A DNA stretch of 64,000 nt from JACCZX01 sp963791315 (GTDB taxonomy: Bacteria; Pseudomonadota; Gammaproteobacteria; Burkholderiales; Burkholderiaceae_F): NCBI GenBank assembly GCA_963791315.1, contig CAWBRQ010000007.1, forward strand, positions 620,001-684,000. The letters run 5' to 3'. Below, in pieces: positions 45,453 to 56,092 of the stretch (its first letter is position 1; each line of letters starts with the position of its first letter). Under the pieces are notes generated by a model. It did not search any database. It had not been told where the DNA came from and saw nothing but the letters and a program-made list of their open reading frames with translations. The position numbers were made by a program, and so were the translations under genes.

Positions 45453-45598
45453 GTTCGGCGCTGTGTCAGGCGAGCGGCATCTTACGGGTGCTTTCGAGCA
45501 TCATGGTTCTTTACAATCGCGTTTTGCAACGCCGTTCAAACAGCGCCCGGATTGCCCGTCGTGGCTGCCGCCTCTCCCATCCCTAGTCGGACGATCGA

Positions 45599-46342
45599 TT
45601 GCACGCCCCCGTAAACGAGCAGGTTGACGCGGTCTTCGTATTGTCGGTGCGATCGTTTCACGATCGTATTGCGCACATTGAAGCCGAGCTACGAAAGCAC
45701 GGCATAGCGTTCGAATGGATTTTCGAGCACGACGCTGCCGAGCTGAGTTCCCAGTTGGTGGAAGCGACGTTTGCTCCGAGCGATATGGGGCCGCCGCAAC
45801 AGTCGCTGGTGCTGAAACACATCGAGACGTGGAGGCGCTGCATCGCGCGCGGCTACCGTCGAGTGCTCGTGTTCGAGGACGACGCGATACTGGCGCCGGA
45901 TTTCACCCAGGTGTTCAGCGCTGCAATGCGCGCTGCCGATCGGATCGAACAGCCCTATATGGTCTATCTCGGGTGCGGTGACAACAAGTATGTCGCGCCC
46001 GCGGAGCGCTCGGATTCGGTGCTGGTGAAAACGCAGCAGGCTTTGCCGGCAACGGATGCGACGGTGCTTGACCAGCGTGCAGCTCGACTTCGACTCGAGT
46101 ATGTCGCCCGCACAAAGATCACGCGGCCGGCTGACTGGCTGATGCGGGAAGCAGACGCGGCGATGGGCGTTACGCACTACTGGTTGCGCGAACCGGTTGT
46201 TGAGCAAGGCAGTATGAACGGGCGCTTTGTAAGTGTGTTGGACAGAAAGCGTATCGGTCGCAGCAGGACGTGGACAGCACTGCGCTTTCGGTGGGATCGC
46301 TGGCGGCGGCGGACACTGCGGCGCGACGGAAGCAGCGAATTC
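45599..46342 (+). CDS. Family 25 (LPS) glycosyltransferase
   Basis: GT25 enzyme of about 248 aa that adds hexoses to lipooligosaccharide. It has AVFVLSVRSFHDRIAHIEAE, SLVLKHIETWRRCIARGYRR, and VLVFEDDAILAPDF with the catalytic EDD. The apparent start is TTG with no clear ribosome site; an upstream frameshift may hide the real one. The frame continues without stop into the O-antigen ligase (boundary taken at the GTG 46343). Whether this fusion is real or caused by a missed stop is uncertain. Confidence 0.75.
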
Positions 46343-47607
46343 GTGGCGCCCGGCTCGTTAACCGCGAGTGAGCTGAGTCGAGACAGATCGGCGCTCGCAA
46401 TTGCGCGCATCGCCGCGGCGCTGGTCGCTATCGGTGCGTTCACAGGCGCTGCGGTTGCCAACATTGCAGCGGGTGTGATGCTGCTTTCGTTCATTGCGGC
46501 GCCGTCGTGCGTGCAGCGCGTGAAGTGGGCGGGGCGTCAGCCGCTGGGCAAAGCGTGCATGGTGTTCCTTGCGATCCTGCTGCTGTCCGTCGCGTGGAGC
46601 GAGGCGCCGTTGTTCGTGGCGCTCAAAGCGTGGATCGGATGGCGCCATTTCCTGTGGCTGTTCATAGCGCTCGCGATTTTCGACACCCGGCTTTCGAAGC
46701 TCGCTTCGCCACCGTGTTCGTCGTCGCCGCGACCGCGGCGGCTGTGGCCTCTTTCTTCAAGTTTGATTTCGGGGCGGCGCAAGCGACGTCCGATGTGGCA
46801 CACGGAATCATTCTGCGCAATCACGTAACGCAAGGCCTAGCGCTGACGACCGGTGCATTGCTCGCGCTTGTATTGCTCGCGCACGCGCGACGCGGTTCGT
46901 GGCAGCAATGGGCATGGGGTTCTGCGGCAATCTTGATGGCCGCCAACGTCGTGTTTGTTGCGTATGCCCGTAGCGCACATGTCGCTCTCGCGGTCACATC
47001 GGTCGCCGTTGCACTCGGCCTCTGGCGTGGCCGCGCGCGCGGTGTTGCGCTCGCCGGGGTGCTCGTATTGATCTTGGCAGCGCTGCAGTTTTCGCCGGTC
47101 ATCAACCAGAAAATCGAGCAAGGGGTGCATGAAATGACCCAGACCGACGGTGACCAGTTGACGTCGATGGGCATTCGATTGGTGATGTGGGAAACAACGA
47201 CTGCGATCGTTCGAGCAGCTCCGCTACTTGGGCACGGTCTGGGATCGTTTCCCGATCAATATCGGCGAACCGTCAGCGAACGCTACAAGGGTTGGAAAGC
47301 CACGCTGACCGAAGATCCGCATAATCAGTATCTGCTGATCCTGGCTGAAACCGGCCTGCTGGGATTGGCCACGTTTTCGTGGTTTCTTTTTTCCGCGCTT
47401 CGACAGCCTGCGTCCGGGCCGTTTCGATTGATTGGTATTGCGCTGTTGTTGGCCTGGTGCTTGACGAGCCTGTTCAGCTCGCACTTTCATACCTTCAACG
47501 AAGGGCACCTGATCGCCATCCTGCTAGGAGTCTGTCTTGCGCCGGAGACCGGCAAAGCAGGTCAGTTGCGCAGCGCCGAGTCGACGGCAGAACTGACTTC
47601 TTCGTAG
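46343..47607 (+). CDS. O-antigen ligase/polymerase-like membrane protein, frameshifted
   Basis: About 420 aa, ten or more membrane helices, Wzy/WaaL (O-antigen ligase) type: it joins O-polysaccharide to the lipid A core. The first part shares the frame of the GT25 gene up to about 46690 and then shifts. The periplasmic loop carries GHGLGSFPDQYRR and the DPHNQYLLILAETGLLGL motif with the key His. Its end overlaps the convergent heptosyltransferase gene by 46 bases. Confidence 0.82.
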
Positions 47608-48458
47608 CTGGGCCAGCCGCTACCTGAGCCTATTAGCGTGGCTCTGGTGCCCCACGGCCGTGTTTTTTCAGGCTCGGTGACACCAAAGACGCTGATCAGT
47701 CGCGTTCCGACCGCTGCCGCCAAATGCCCGGCGCCGCTGTCATTGGCGACAACCAGGGACGCAGCCGCAAGGACTGCAGAAAAAGTGCCGACATCCGATT
47801 CCGGGAACACGATGGCGCCGGGTAGCGCCGCGCGCACCGCAGCGGATTCATTCGGGCCAGGCATCGCGACGACTTGCACACCGGCGGCAAGCAACTCGAC
47901 ATTCAGCCGCGTGAAACCATCCCATGCCTTCGCTCTACCGCGATGAAATCCGATCGCCACCGGGCAGAGCACGACGTACTTCGGCCCTACACCATGCGCC
48001 GCGAGCAGCTGCCGCGCGCGCTGTAGAGCAGGCTCGCCGATGCGTAATTGCAGGTCGCTCGGAACGTCGGGCGAATCGCCGACGAGAACGCGGGCGAGCC
48101 GGTAGTAGTACTCGACCATGTGATCGCTCGCATTAACTGCGATCGGTTCACGTAGTAGCCACGAGCGCGCATCACGCGCGTAACCGATGGATGAAATACC
48201 GGCCAGCCTAAATTCGAGTGCGGTACTGAACGAGTTGGTCAACAGCAGTCCCGCATGCACGTTCGTATCGCGCAGTGCTTGGATACGCGAGCCGGGAAAC
48301 GAAAGAAGCTTCCACGGATAGGCCGAAAACAGGTCGCTGGCCCACGGGCGGCCGACGAGCGTCAATGCAAAGCCTCGATCTGACAGCAGATCGAGCGCCG
48401 GCAGCGCCATGCACGCATCTCCCAAGTGGTTCGGCAGGCGAACGATCAGCGGCTTCAT
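47562..48458 (-). CDS. ADP-heptose:LPS heptosyltransferase-like (GT9)
   Basis: 298 aa, intact. N-terminal VRLPNHLGDACMALPALDLL and C-terminal VVANDSGAGHLAAAVGT with SVFGVTEPEKTRPWG are diagnostic of family 9 heptosyltransferases (WaaC/WaaF/WaaQ type) of the inner core. The frame is open to 48803, but the first 115 residues are not coding-like and the ATG at 48458 starts the fold. It is divergent from msbA with a 106-base gap. Which heptose is added cannot be told. Confidence 0.87.
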   Translation of the reverse strand: MKPLIVRLPNHLGDACMALPALDLLSDRGFALTLVGRPWASDLFSAYPWKLLSFPGSRIQALRDTNVHAGLLLTNSFSTALEFRLAGISSIGYARDARSWLLREPIAVNASDHMVEYYYRLARVLVGDSPDVPSDLQLRIGEPALQRARQLLAAHGVGPKYVVLCPVAIGFHRGRAKAWDGFTRLNVELLAAGVQVVAMPGPNESAAVRAALPGAIVFPESDVGTFSAVLAAASLVVANDSGAGHLAAAVGTRLISVFGVTEPEKTRPWGTRATLIGSGSGWPSYEEVSSAVDSALRN

Positions 48459-48564
48459 GGTCCACGCGAACCTAGACTCGGATGCTTCGCATCGAGGTGC
48501 TTCGCATACACTAAGCGCGGCCGTCGAAGAAGTAATTGCACAACAGAATTCTGGCACGCGACCC

Positions 48565-50368
48565 ATGACGAGTTCGTCCCCGCCGCAACCCCGGTTGCTC
48601 GACGATCCGAACCTGCGCCGATTGTTCGGCATGGTGCTCGGCCATCGGAAGGTGCTGGCGTTTGCGCTGCTGGCGACAGCGATCGCCGCCGCGACCGATC
48701 CGATTCTTGCGAAGCTGACCGGCGTGCTGACCGACCGCGCGCTGCTAGAACGCGATTCGCGCAGCGTGATGTGGCTGCCGCTTGCGTTCGTCGGGGTGTT
48801 CATCGTGCGCGGGCTTGCAAGCTTCGCGAGTTCCTACCTGCTGAACCGCATCTCGCAGTCGGTCCTGATGGACCTGCGCATGACAATGTTCGATCGCATG
48901 CTGCGCTGGCCGCCGCGACTTTTGAACAGATGCCATCGAGTGTCGTGATCTCGAAGTTTGTCAATGAGGCGACCAACGCGTTGAATCTGGCCGCCGAGGT
49001 GTTGAGCACCGCGGTTCGCGACTCGCTGATCGTCGTCGGTCTGCTCTTGATGCTTCTGTACTACAACTGGCAATTGACGCTGGTGGCTTTGGCGATTGCG
49101 CCGCTGATCGCTTTGATACTGCGCGCATTCAGTCGGCGGTTACGACGGCTGAACGTCGAGAACCAGGCGATGCTGGGCGAGATGACGCGCTCGGTGCAGG
49201 AGGTCGCACGAGGGCAGGCGTGTAGTCAAGATTTACGACGGTGAACGCTATGAAAACGAGCGTTTTCGGCATATCAACGCCAGGTTGCGCGGGTTTGCGA
49301 TGCGAATGCAGGTCGCGTGGTCGGCTGCGACTCCGCTGACACAGATTGCGGGTGCGTTCGGCGTGGCGATTTTGATGATGGTTGCGCTGTGGCAAGCGCG
49401 GGCTACGCAGCTTTCGGCTGGCGATTTCGTCACGTTTCTAGCCGCCGCGCTGCTGCTGCTGCCTGCATTGCGGCACCTCGCTTCTCTGAATGGTCCGCTG
49501 GCCCGCATGGCGGCCGGCGCGCAGAGCGTGTTCGGCATGATGGACCTGCCGACCGAGGAAGACACGGGCACGAAAACGATCGAAAAGGCGAGCGGGCGAG
49601 GTCGAGTTTCGGCATGTGTCGTTCCGCTACCCAAACACAATGGCCGATGCGCTGACCAGCATCGACCTTATCGTCGAGCCCGGCGAAATGATTGCGCTGG
49701 TGGGTCCGTCGGGTGGTGGCAAGACGACTTTGATCAATCTGATACCGCGCTTCATCAGCCCGACCTCGGGTGAGCTTTTGCTAGACGGCGTGCCGATTCA
49801 TCAGTTGACCTTGACCAGCTTGCGGAAGCAGATAGCGCTTGTTTCGCAGGACATCGTGTTGTTCGACGATACCGTCGCGGCGAACATCGCTTACGGTGGA
49901 CAGCGGGCTGCTTCGAAGGAGCGTGTGCGCGAAGTGGCCGAGGCGGCATTCCTCTTGCCGTTGATCGAATCGATGCCGCAAGGTTTCGATACGCCGATCG
50001 GGGAGAGCGCGGTCAGGTTATCTGGCGGACAGCGCCAGCGCATTTCCATCGCGCGCGCGTTGCTCAAAGATGCCCCGATTCTGTTGCTGGACGAAGCGAC
50101 TTCGGCACTCGACTCCGAATCTGAACGCTACATTCAGACATCGCTCGATCGCCTGATGCAGGGTCGAACCACGTTTGTCGTTGCGCACCGGCTCTCAACG
50201 ATCGAGCGCGCCGACCGCATCGTCGTGCTCGAACACGGGCGAATCGTCGAGATCGGAAGCCATCGTCAGCTGCTGGCGCGAGGAGGTCTGTACGCGCACT
50301 TGTACGAGATTCAGTTCGCGACGCATTCTCCCGAGCAACGGACGGAACTCTCGGAGCAGATCAAGTGA
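48565..50368 (+). CDS. msbA: Lipid A/LPS flippase MsbA, ABC transporter, several frameshifts
   Basis: Half-size ABC exporter with N-terminal six-helix domain and C-terminal ATPase. From ATG 48565 the frames change near 48920, 49220 and 49590. ATPase motifs are all present: Walker A GPSGGGKTT, LSGGQRQRISIARAL, Walker B ILLLDEATSALD and the switch His in VVAHRLSTI. Joined length about 600 aa. It moves lipid A-core across the inner membrane. Essential gene, so indel errors are likely. The following gene starts within its stop codon. Confidence 0.9.
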
Positions 50369-50970
50369 AAGAGGGCGGCACGGCCAGAAAGCCCATCAGC
50401 CGCTACCCGGTGCCGTCGATCGACGACGTGCCCGAGGACCTGCGCGCACGCATGCTCGAAGTGCAGGAAAAGGCGGGCTTTGTACCGAACGTGTTTCTTA
50501 CGCTGGCTCACAGACCCGATGAATGCCGGGCGTTCTTCGCGTACCACGACGCGCTGATGCTGCGCGATTCGGGGCTGACGAAGGGTGAAAAGGAAATGAT
50601 CGTCGTCGCAACCAGCGGCGCCAACGATTGCCTGTACTGCATCGTTGCGCATGGTGCGATCCTGCGGGTGTACGAAAAGCAGGCGCTGATCGCCGATCAG
50701 ATCGCGGTCAACTATCGGAAAGCTGACATCACCGAGCGTCAGAAGGCGATGCTGGCGTTTGCGATGAAGGTCGCTACCGCATCGTCAACGATCGACGATG
50801 CCGACTTCGAGGCGTTACGTAGACATGGGTTCGGCGATGAAGACATCTGGGATATCGGCGCAATCGCGGCGTTCTTCGCGCTGTCGAATCGAATGGCAAA
50901 CATGATCGGCATGCGGCCGAATGACGAGTTCTATTTGCTGGGACGCGTGCCGAGGGAGAAGAAGACTTGA
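50365..50970 (+). CDS. Peroxidase-related AhpD/CMD-family protein
   Basis: 201 aa, intact. The carboxymuconolactone-decarboxylase/AhpD fold has its redox motif in NDCLYCIVAHG (CxxC followed by His). The N-terminal region (PVPSIDDVPEDLRARMLEVQ) is typical of the peroxidase-related subfamily. Likely a thiol peroxidase or an accessory of peroxide defence. The GTG start (50365) overlaps the msbA stop, so the genes are coupled. Confidence 0.85.
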   Translation: MKEGGTARKPISRYPVPSIDDVPEDLRARMLEVQEKAGFVPNVFLTLAHRPDECRAFFAYHDALMLRDSGLTKGEKEMIVVATSGANDCLYCIVAHGAILRVYEKQALIADQIAVNYRKADITERQKAMLAFAMKVATASSTIDDADFEALRRHGFGDEDIWDIGAIAAFFALSNRMANMIGMRPNDEFYLLGRVPREKKT

Positions 50971-51074
50971 TGCCAAAGAAAAGCGCGCTAGCTCGAACGC
51001 TGCGGCGTTGGCGCTCGCATGGTAGCGCCCCTGCCGGTTCGCTTCCCAACGGCGCCCAACTCAAGGCCACCGTC

Positions 51075-52154
51075 CTACCTTGGACCCGCTAGTCGGCGAC
51101 GGGTCTCCGCAAGCTGCTTCCCAAGTTCAGTTGCTACTAGATCGCGACCGACGCCGCGTCTGACGGCGGACCCGAAGCCTGTGACGCGGTCGGTAAATGT
51201 GTGGTTAATCGCGAAGACCATCCAATCCCCGCCGTATGGAACGACGCCGATTAACGTGAGCATGGCGTTGTAGTCGCGAGAAGCGTAGAAGTGCAGGTCG
51301 GCGCCGACGGCCGCTTTGGCTTGTCGTTGTCGCTGCTCGGCGGACAGAACCAGAACATTTTCCTTGTCCACCGGGCGCTCCATCCAATAGTAGTTTTGCG
51401 TGAGTGCTGAACTCGCCGCGCTCGACGGCTTTCCCAGAGCATCCACAAAGCCAGGAAACTCATCCGCAAGAAACGCAAGGCTGCGTATAGCGGTGCGAAG
51501 TTCTGCGGTGGGATTGACCACCTTGCCGTTGTCACGCACATAAGGCTGCTCGCCGGCGAGACCGGCTTTCATGTAGGCATTGAGCCGGGCAGACAGAATC
51601 TGCGCGAAGGTCGTGCGGAACCGACTCTGCAGATCGTCGGTTGTCGGACTCAGCGATTTGAGCTTTTCGGTCTCGGCCTTGCTCAGGTTCAAATAGCGAG
51701 CCGGCGCCTTGATGATTTCTCGCAGGCGACCCGTTTCGGGGAGCGGCAGCGTGTTAAAGGCAGCGAGCTCAGCATTTCCTCCTTGCAGAGCTTGGTGGCG
51801 GCGAACCTGAAAAATGCGCAGGAAGGTTTCGGAATGTAGAAAGGCATCGACCACTACTCCAGCTTCCGGTGCTTTCACGAGCAGCATCGCGCCGGCGGCA
51901 ACGATTTCATCAGGTAGCCGCTCGGCTCCCGAAAGCCCGTTATGCACCACTTCGCCGGCCTCCAGTTGGCCTCGCTTTGTCTGATCCAACCCCAGGTAGG
52001 TGAATAACTCCGCGGCCAGCGCCTTTCCGTCTGGAGGCTCGGCAGCCGACGCATCAGGCAGAACAATCAGCAGTAACACCGCACTGGTGATGGAGAGAAA
52101 AATCCGCGGCGAAATTAGACGCGGGTCGTAACCACGCATGCCGGTAGGTTTCAT
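51075..52154 (-). CDS. Secreted protein of unknown function (359 aa)
   Basis: Signal peptide at residues 15-38 (SPRIFLSITSAVLLLIVLPD then SAAEP) marks export to the periplasm; no lipobox. The rest is mixed alpha-beta, mainly helical, with VRDNGKVVNPTAELRTAIRS and NYYWMERPVDKENVLVLSAE as striking stretches. No family is recognised. It lies between a peroxidase-related gene and a membrane protein, both unrelated in sequence. Confidence 0.7.
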   Translation of the reverse strand: MKPTGMRGYDPRLISPRIFLSITSAVLLLIVLPDASAAEPPDGKALAAELFTYLGLDQTKRGQLEAGEVVHNGLSGAERLPDEIVAAGAMLLVKAPEAGVVVDAFLHSETFLRIFQVRRHQALQGGNAELAAFNTLPLPETGRLREIIKAPARYLNLSKAETEKLKSLSPTTDDLQSRFRTTFAQILSARLNAYMKAGLAGEQPYVRDNGKVVNPTAELRTAIRSLAFLADEFPGFVDALGKPSSAASSALTQNYYWMERPVDKENVLVLSAEQRQRQAKAAVGADLHFYASRDYNAMLTLIGVVPYGGDWMVFAINHTFTDRVTGFGSAVRRGVGRDLVATELGKQLAETRRRLAGPR

Positions 52155-52246
52155 TTACCCTCCGTTGTGAGCGCTAGTTTGCGGTCGACACTAGCTCAAT
52201 CGGTGTGCATTTGCACACAGCGCAACGTCCGTCCGCACGAGCGCGA

Positions 52247-53102
52247 TCACCGCTGCTCGGTCGAGCTTGCCGGACTGTTTTGCGTGCCTCGAACGCCATG
52301 GCCAGCAGCGGCATCCACACGATCGCGCAACATCTCGGCCGACTGGTGCCCGACGGCCGCAGCGCGTTCAAGCGCGACCGGCACTACGCCGTAGTTGGAT
52401 AAGTGCTGCCAACGTTTGGCTTGACGCTGTTTCAGTGCGGCAACCCACGGACTGAGCCGCGGCACGATCCAGACCGACGCCAGCAACACCAGTGCATCCA
52501 GAGCGCAGTAAAAGGCGCCGGCCGCCGCCGGCGGGTTGGTTGTTACCAGCGACACTCCGGGGACTTCACGCGCCCAATTCCAATTGCCGAGCCACGTGCC
52601 GTACAACTCAAGTCCGAGCGCCAGCACAAACGTGCTCGCATATAGACGCCGGTGGTTTGGCATCACGAGCGACGCTACGGCAAGCACCAAAAACAACAAA
52701 GCGCCGAGCGTGTCGACTCCTGCCGCTGCTGCCACAAACGAGTAGACACCCGCACACCCGATAATTCCGAGCGCTACGGCATCTGTCATTCGGCGAGCGA
52801 GCGACAACCCGAGCAGGAGCATCAACACGTGGCCCGGCGGTACGAACAGCGGGAATGTTGTCGAGCCGATACGTGTAAAGGCCCCAGCCGAGCGATAGCA
52901 CGATCTCGCCCATGGTTGCGATTGCCAGACACGCCATCAATGTGAATCGCGTGTCGAGGTCGACATGGGTCACCAACGAGAACAGCGTCAGCCAAACGAT
53001 GAGGCCAATCAACGTTTGCCCGACAATGTTCGTGTACACGTCGGCGGCGAGCCCGCCGGCGAGAGTCGCCACAATCAACAGAACGCGCGTGCTGGCGTTC
53101 AT
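52247..53102 (-). CDS. Multi-span membrane protein of unknown function, frameshifted
   Basis: Two frames join near 52845. The first from 53102 gives hydrophobic helices (LLIVATLAGGLAADVYTNIV, LIVWLTLFSLVTHVDLDTRF, TMGEIVLSLGWGLYTYRLDN); the second continues MLMLLLGLSLARRMTDAVAL, LYASTFVLALGLELYGTWLG and a last helix to about 52400. In all about eight helices. The final 60 residues are not membrane-like and may be out of frame. No family assigned. Confidence 0.65.
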
Positions 53103-53104
53103 CG

Positions 53105-54562
53105 CTACATCAGCACCACGTCGTACTGCTCCTGTGAATACACCGTCTCGACCTGCATCGATACCGGCTTGCCGATGAAATCCGACAGCATCGCAAGCGA
53201 CTGCGATTCGTCCTCGAGAAACAGGTCGATCACTTGCTGCGAGGCGAGTATTCGAAACTCGCGCGTTTCGTCGAACAGGCGCGATTCGCGCAATATTTCA
53301 CGCAGGATTTCGAAGCACACCGTGCGCGACGTCTTCACCTGCCCGCGCGCCTGGCACATCGGGCATGGCTCGCACAGGATGTGCGCGAGTGACTCGCGCG
53401 TGCGCTTGCGCGTCATTTCAACCAGGCCAAGCTGCGTGAATCCGCTCACGGTCATGCGCGTACGGTCGCGTGCGAGCGCTTTCTTGAACTCGGCCAGGAC
53501 GGCGTCCTGGTGTTCGGCGCTCATCATGTCGATGAAGTCGACGATGATGATGCCGCCGAGATTGCGCAGCCGCAACTGACGTGCGATCGCCTGCGCGGCC
53601 TCGAGGTTCGTCTTGTAGATCGTGTCGTCGAAATTTCGCGTGCCGACAAAGCCGCCCGTGTTGACGTCGACCGTCGTCATCGCCTCAGTCTGATCGATGA
53701 TCAAGTAGCCACCGGACTTCAGCTCGACTCGGCGTGCCAGCGCTCGCTCGATCTCGGCGTCGATCGAATGCAAGTCGAACAGCGGGCGCTCGCCGGTGTA
53801 ATGAACGAGCTTGGATTCGATGCGGGGTACGAACTGGCGCGCAAACTGTTCCAGCTTGACAAAGTTCTCTCGCGAATCGATCTGTACGGACGCGGTCGCT
53901 TCGGTCGTCACGTCGCGCAGTATGCGTTGCGCCAGCCATAGCTCTTGGTACAGAACCGCGGGCGCAGCACTTTCGGCGCGACGCTCCTGTATGCGGCGCC
54001 AAAGCACGCGCAGGTACTCGAGATCGCTCGCGAGATCCGCTTCGGTGGCATCTTCCGCGCTGGTGCGAATGATGTAGCCGCCACGCTCGTCGGATGGCAC
54101 CAGCCGCTGCAGCATCTCGCGCAGCTGAGTGCGCTCTTCCTCGTTCTCGATGCGTTGCGAGATGCCGATATGCGGATCCTGCGGCAGATAGACCAACATG
54201 CGGCCAGCGATACTGACCTGCGTCGACAGGCGCGCGCCCTTGCTGCCGATCGGATCCTTGACCACCTGCACCAGCAGCGTCTCGCCTTCGTGAATCAAAC
54301 GTTCGATCGGCAACGGCTTATCCGGCGCGACCTGACGATACTCCCAGATGTCGGCCACATGCAGAAACGCCGCGCGCTCGAGCCCGATGTCGACGAAGGC
54401 CGATTGCATCCCCGGCAACACGCGCACCACTTTTCCGAGGTAGACGTTGCCGACGATGCCGCGTGCCGCGCTGCGCTCGACGTGCAATTCCTGGACGACG
54501 CCGGCGAGCAAAACGGCGACTCGCGTTTCCTGCGGAGTGATGTTGATCAGAATGTCTTCCAT
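53105..54562 (-). CDS. rng: Ribonuclease G
   Basis: 485-aa endoribonuclease of the RNase E/G family that matures the 5' end of 16S rRNA. It has an N-terminal S1 domain (RGIVGNVYLGKVVRVLPGMQ, FVDIGLERAAFL), the catalytic Asp motifs TVDVNTGGFVG and IIIVDFIDMM, and the zinc-link CEPCPMC. It lacks the long C-terminal scaffold of RNase E, so RNase G is the right name. Intact. First gene of a conserved betaproteobacterial order with maf, rlmH, rsfS and nadD upstream. Confidence 0.95.
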   Translation of the reverse strand: MEDILINITPQETRVAVLLAGVVQELHVERSAARGIVGNVYLGKVVRVLPGMQSAFVDIGLERAAFLHVADIWEYRQVAPDKPLPIERLIHEGETLLVQVVKDPIGSKGARLSTQVSIAGRMLVYLPQDPHIGISQRIENEEERTQLREMLQRLVPSDERGGYIIRTSAEDATEADLASDLEYLRVLWRRIQERRAESAAPAVLYQELWLAQRILRDVTTEATASVQIDSRENFVKLEQFARQFVPRIESKLVHYTGERPLFDLHSIDAEIERALARRVELKSGGYLIIDQTEAMTTVDVNTGGFVGTRNFDDTIYKTNLEAAQAIARQLRLRNLGGIIIVDFIDMMSAEHQDAVLAEFKKALARDRTRMTVSGFTQLGLVEMTRKRTRESLAHILCEPCPMCQARGQVKTSRTVCFEILREILRESRLFDETREFRILASQQVIDLFLEDESQSLAMLSDFIGKPVSMQVETVYSQEQYDVVLM

Positions 54563-54719
54563 GGGCGCGCGATGGTATCGCAGCTACCTAGGGGGAACCC
54601 TACTGCGGACGCTTGAATTCAGGCAACGCATAAGGTTATGCTTGTACTGCATGTGACCGGCCCGGCGCTCGCGTTGGGGCGCCAACTGCAACCAACCAAC
54701 AACCAGGGAGAGAAAACTG

Positions 54720-54932
54720 ATGAAGACCCTAGCTTCCGTATCAATCGCCTGCTGCCTAGGCCTCGCAGCAGCTGGCGTCGCCGCTCAGGACAAGAAGGCG
54801 GCACCAATGACGGCAGCGGATTGCAAGACCTACATGGACGCGGCCGCGAAGGACGCCAAGATGAAAAACGCGGACAAGGACAAGGAGTGCAAGGCCTTGG
54901 CGGACAAAGCCGCCGCAGCGCCGAAGAAGTAG
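54720..54932 (+). CDS. Small secreted protein, lysine- and alanine-rich
   Basis: 70 aa. Signal peptide LASVSIACCLGLAAAGVAAQ, then a short charged mature part of about 48 residues with two Cys (DCKTYMDAAAKDAKMKNADK ... ECKALADKAAAA). A promoter-like TTGAAT (54613) with TATGCT (54637), AGGGAGAG before the ATG and a strong terminator just after make it an independent short transcript. Function unknown; similar small exported proteins occur in betaproteobacteria. Confidence 0.7.
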   Translation: MKTLASVSIACCLGLAAAGVAAQDKKAAPMTAADCKTYMDAAAKDAKMKNADKDKECKALADKAAAAPKK

Positions 54933-54950
54933 GTAGGTCTTTTCCGGTGG

Positions 54951-54985
54951 AACGGCTCGCCGTAGAACGGCGAGCCGTTTTCTTT
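54951..54985 (+). terminator. Rho-independent terminator after the small secreted protein
   Basis: A perfect 12-bp stem (54951-54962 with 54968-54979), loop TAGAA, then TTTTCTTT. It ends the 54720-54932 transcript; on the other strand no T-run follows, so it is one-directional. Confidence 0.85.
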
Positions 54986-54999
54986 ACATCACAGCACTT

Positions 55000-55604
55000 T
55001 CAGTCCCGCGTTACGACAAGCAGCTGCGCCGTTTCAAAGAGCGGCAGATCCCATTACACCCGAGTAGCTGCCTTCCAGGCGCTCGATAAAGATCGACGCG
55101 AGCCCCTGGATGGCGTAGCCGCCTGCCTTGTCGTACGGCTCCCGCGTCGCGCAGTAGCGCTCGATCTCGTCCTTGGTCAGCGCGCGCAAACTCACCTGCG
55201 AAACTGAAGTCGCCGTGGTCAACGAACCTTCCATGGCGAGCGCGACCGCGGTGCGGACCTCGTGCGTGCGCCCCGACAGTTTGCGCATGAACTCGCGCGC
55301 CTGTTCGACGTTCGCGGGTTTTGCAAGAATGCCGCCATCGACGATGACGATGGTGTCCGCCGAAAGTACCGGCCGATACAGCATCGATCGCATCCGCAGT
55401 ACGTCAAGACCGAACGCCGCTTTCTCGCGCGCAGTACGCTCTACGTAGTCGACACACGACTCTCCATCGTGCTGCGATTCGTCGACATCAGGTCCGCGCG
55501 GGTGTCGCGAGCCGCAACAGCAGCGGATCAAACTTGATGCCGATTTGCTTTAGCAGCTCGCGTCTGCGTGGGCTGCGTGATGCGAGGTAAAGGGCGCCGG
55601 GCAT
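55000..55604 (-). CDS. maf: Maf nucleotide pyrophosphatase, frameshifted
   Basis: Hydrolyses non-canonical nucleoside triphosphates (Maf/YhdE-YceF family). From ATG 55604: YLASRSPRRRELLKQIGIKF; after a shift near 55490 the main frame reads DESQHDGESCVDYVERTARE and LSADTIVIVDGGILAKPANV; near 55050 a second shift restores LPLFETAQLLVVTRD to a stop at 55000. The family's S-R-S-P-R-R and SADT motifs are present. Joined about 200 aa. Confidence 0.85.
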
Positions 55605-55610
55605 CGAAGG

Positions 55611-56087
55611 CTACGCTCGGTGGTACGGGATGGCCTGCCAGCATCGAAGACGCGCGATACAGCTGCTCGGCGAGCACCACCCTGGCAAGTGCGTGCGGCA
55701 GCGTCATGCTTGAAAGGCGCAGTCAGCGTGTCGAGCCTCTTGCTTCAGGTCGGCATCGAGGCCGTCGGCGCCGCCGATCGCAAAGGCAACGTCCTCGGCG
55801 GAATCACGCCAGCGCTGGAGCTGATCGGCCAAGTGCTGCGTCGTCCAGTCCTTGCCGCGCTCATCGAGTGCGACCAGCCAGGCGCCACGCGGCACCGCGG
55901 CGCGAATGCGAGCGCCTTCGGCGCTCAGCAGCGCGCGTGAGGGGAACATTGCCGCTGCGGGGCTCGGCTTTGACCAGCTTGCACTCCACTTTGAACTCGG
56001 CGGGAAGACGGGACGAGATACTCGTTGACCGCTGCGTCGGCCCACGCGTGGCTGCCGCTGGCCCACCGCAACGACGGTGATTTTCAT
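55611..56087 (-). CDS. rlmH: 23S rRNA (pseudouridine1915-N3) methyltransferase RlmH, frameshifted
   Basis: SPOUT methyltransferase. The start MKITVVAVGQRQPR at 56087 is right; frames shift near 56050, 55960 and 55720. The core VAFAIGGADGLDADLKQEA holds the SAM-binding knot glycines, and the corrected C-terminus reads MTLPHALARVVLAEQLYRAS, ending at the stop at 55611. Joined about 157 aa, normal. It stands between maf and rsfS, the conserved order. Confidence 0.87.
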
Positions 56088-56092
56088 TGCAG

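Noticed and set aside
50970..51092. 40-codon frame after the peroxidase-related gene
   Set aside because: It starts at a TGATG overlap but has arginine-rich, low-information sequence and no family or membrane feature.
53510..54616. Plus-strand frames opposite ribonuclease G
   Set aside because: Shadows; the minus strand encodes a complete, conserved protein.
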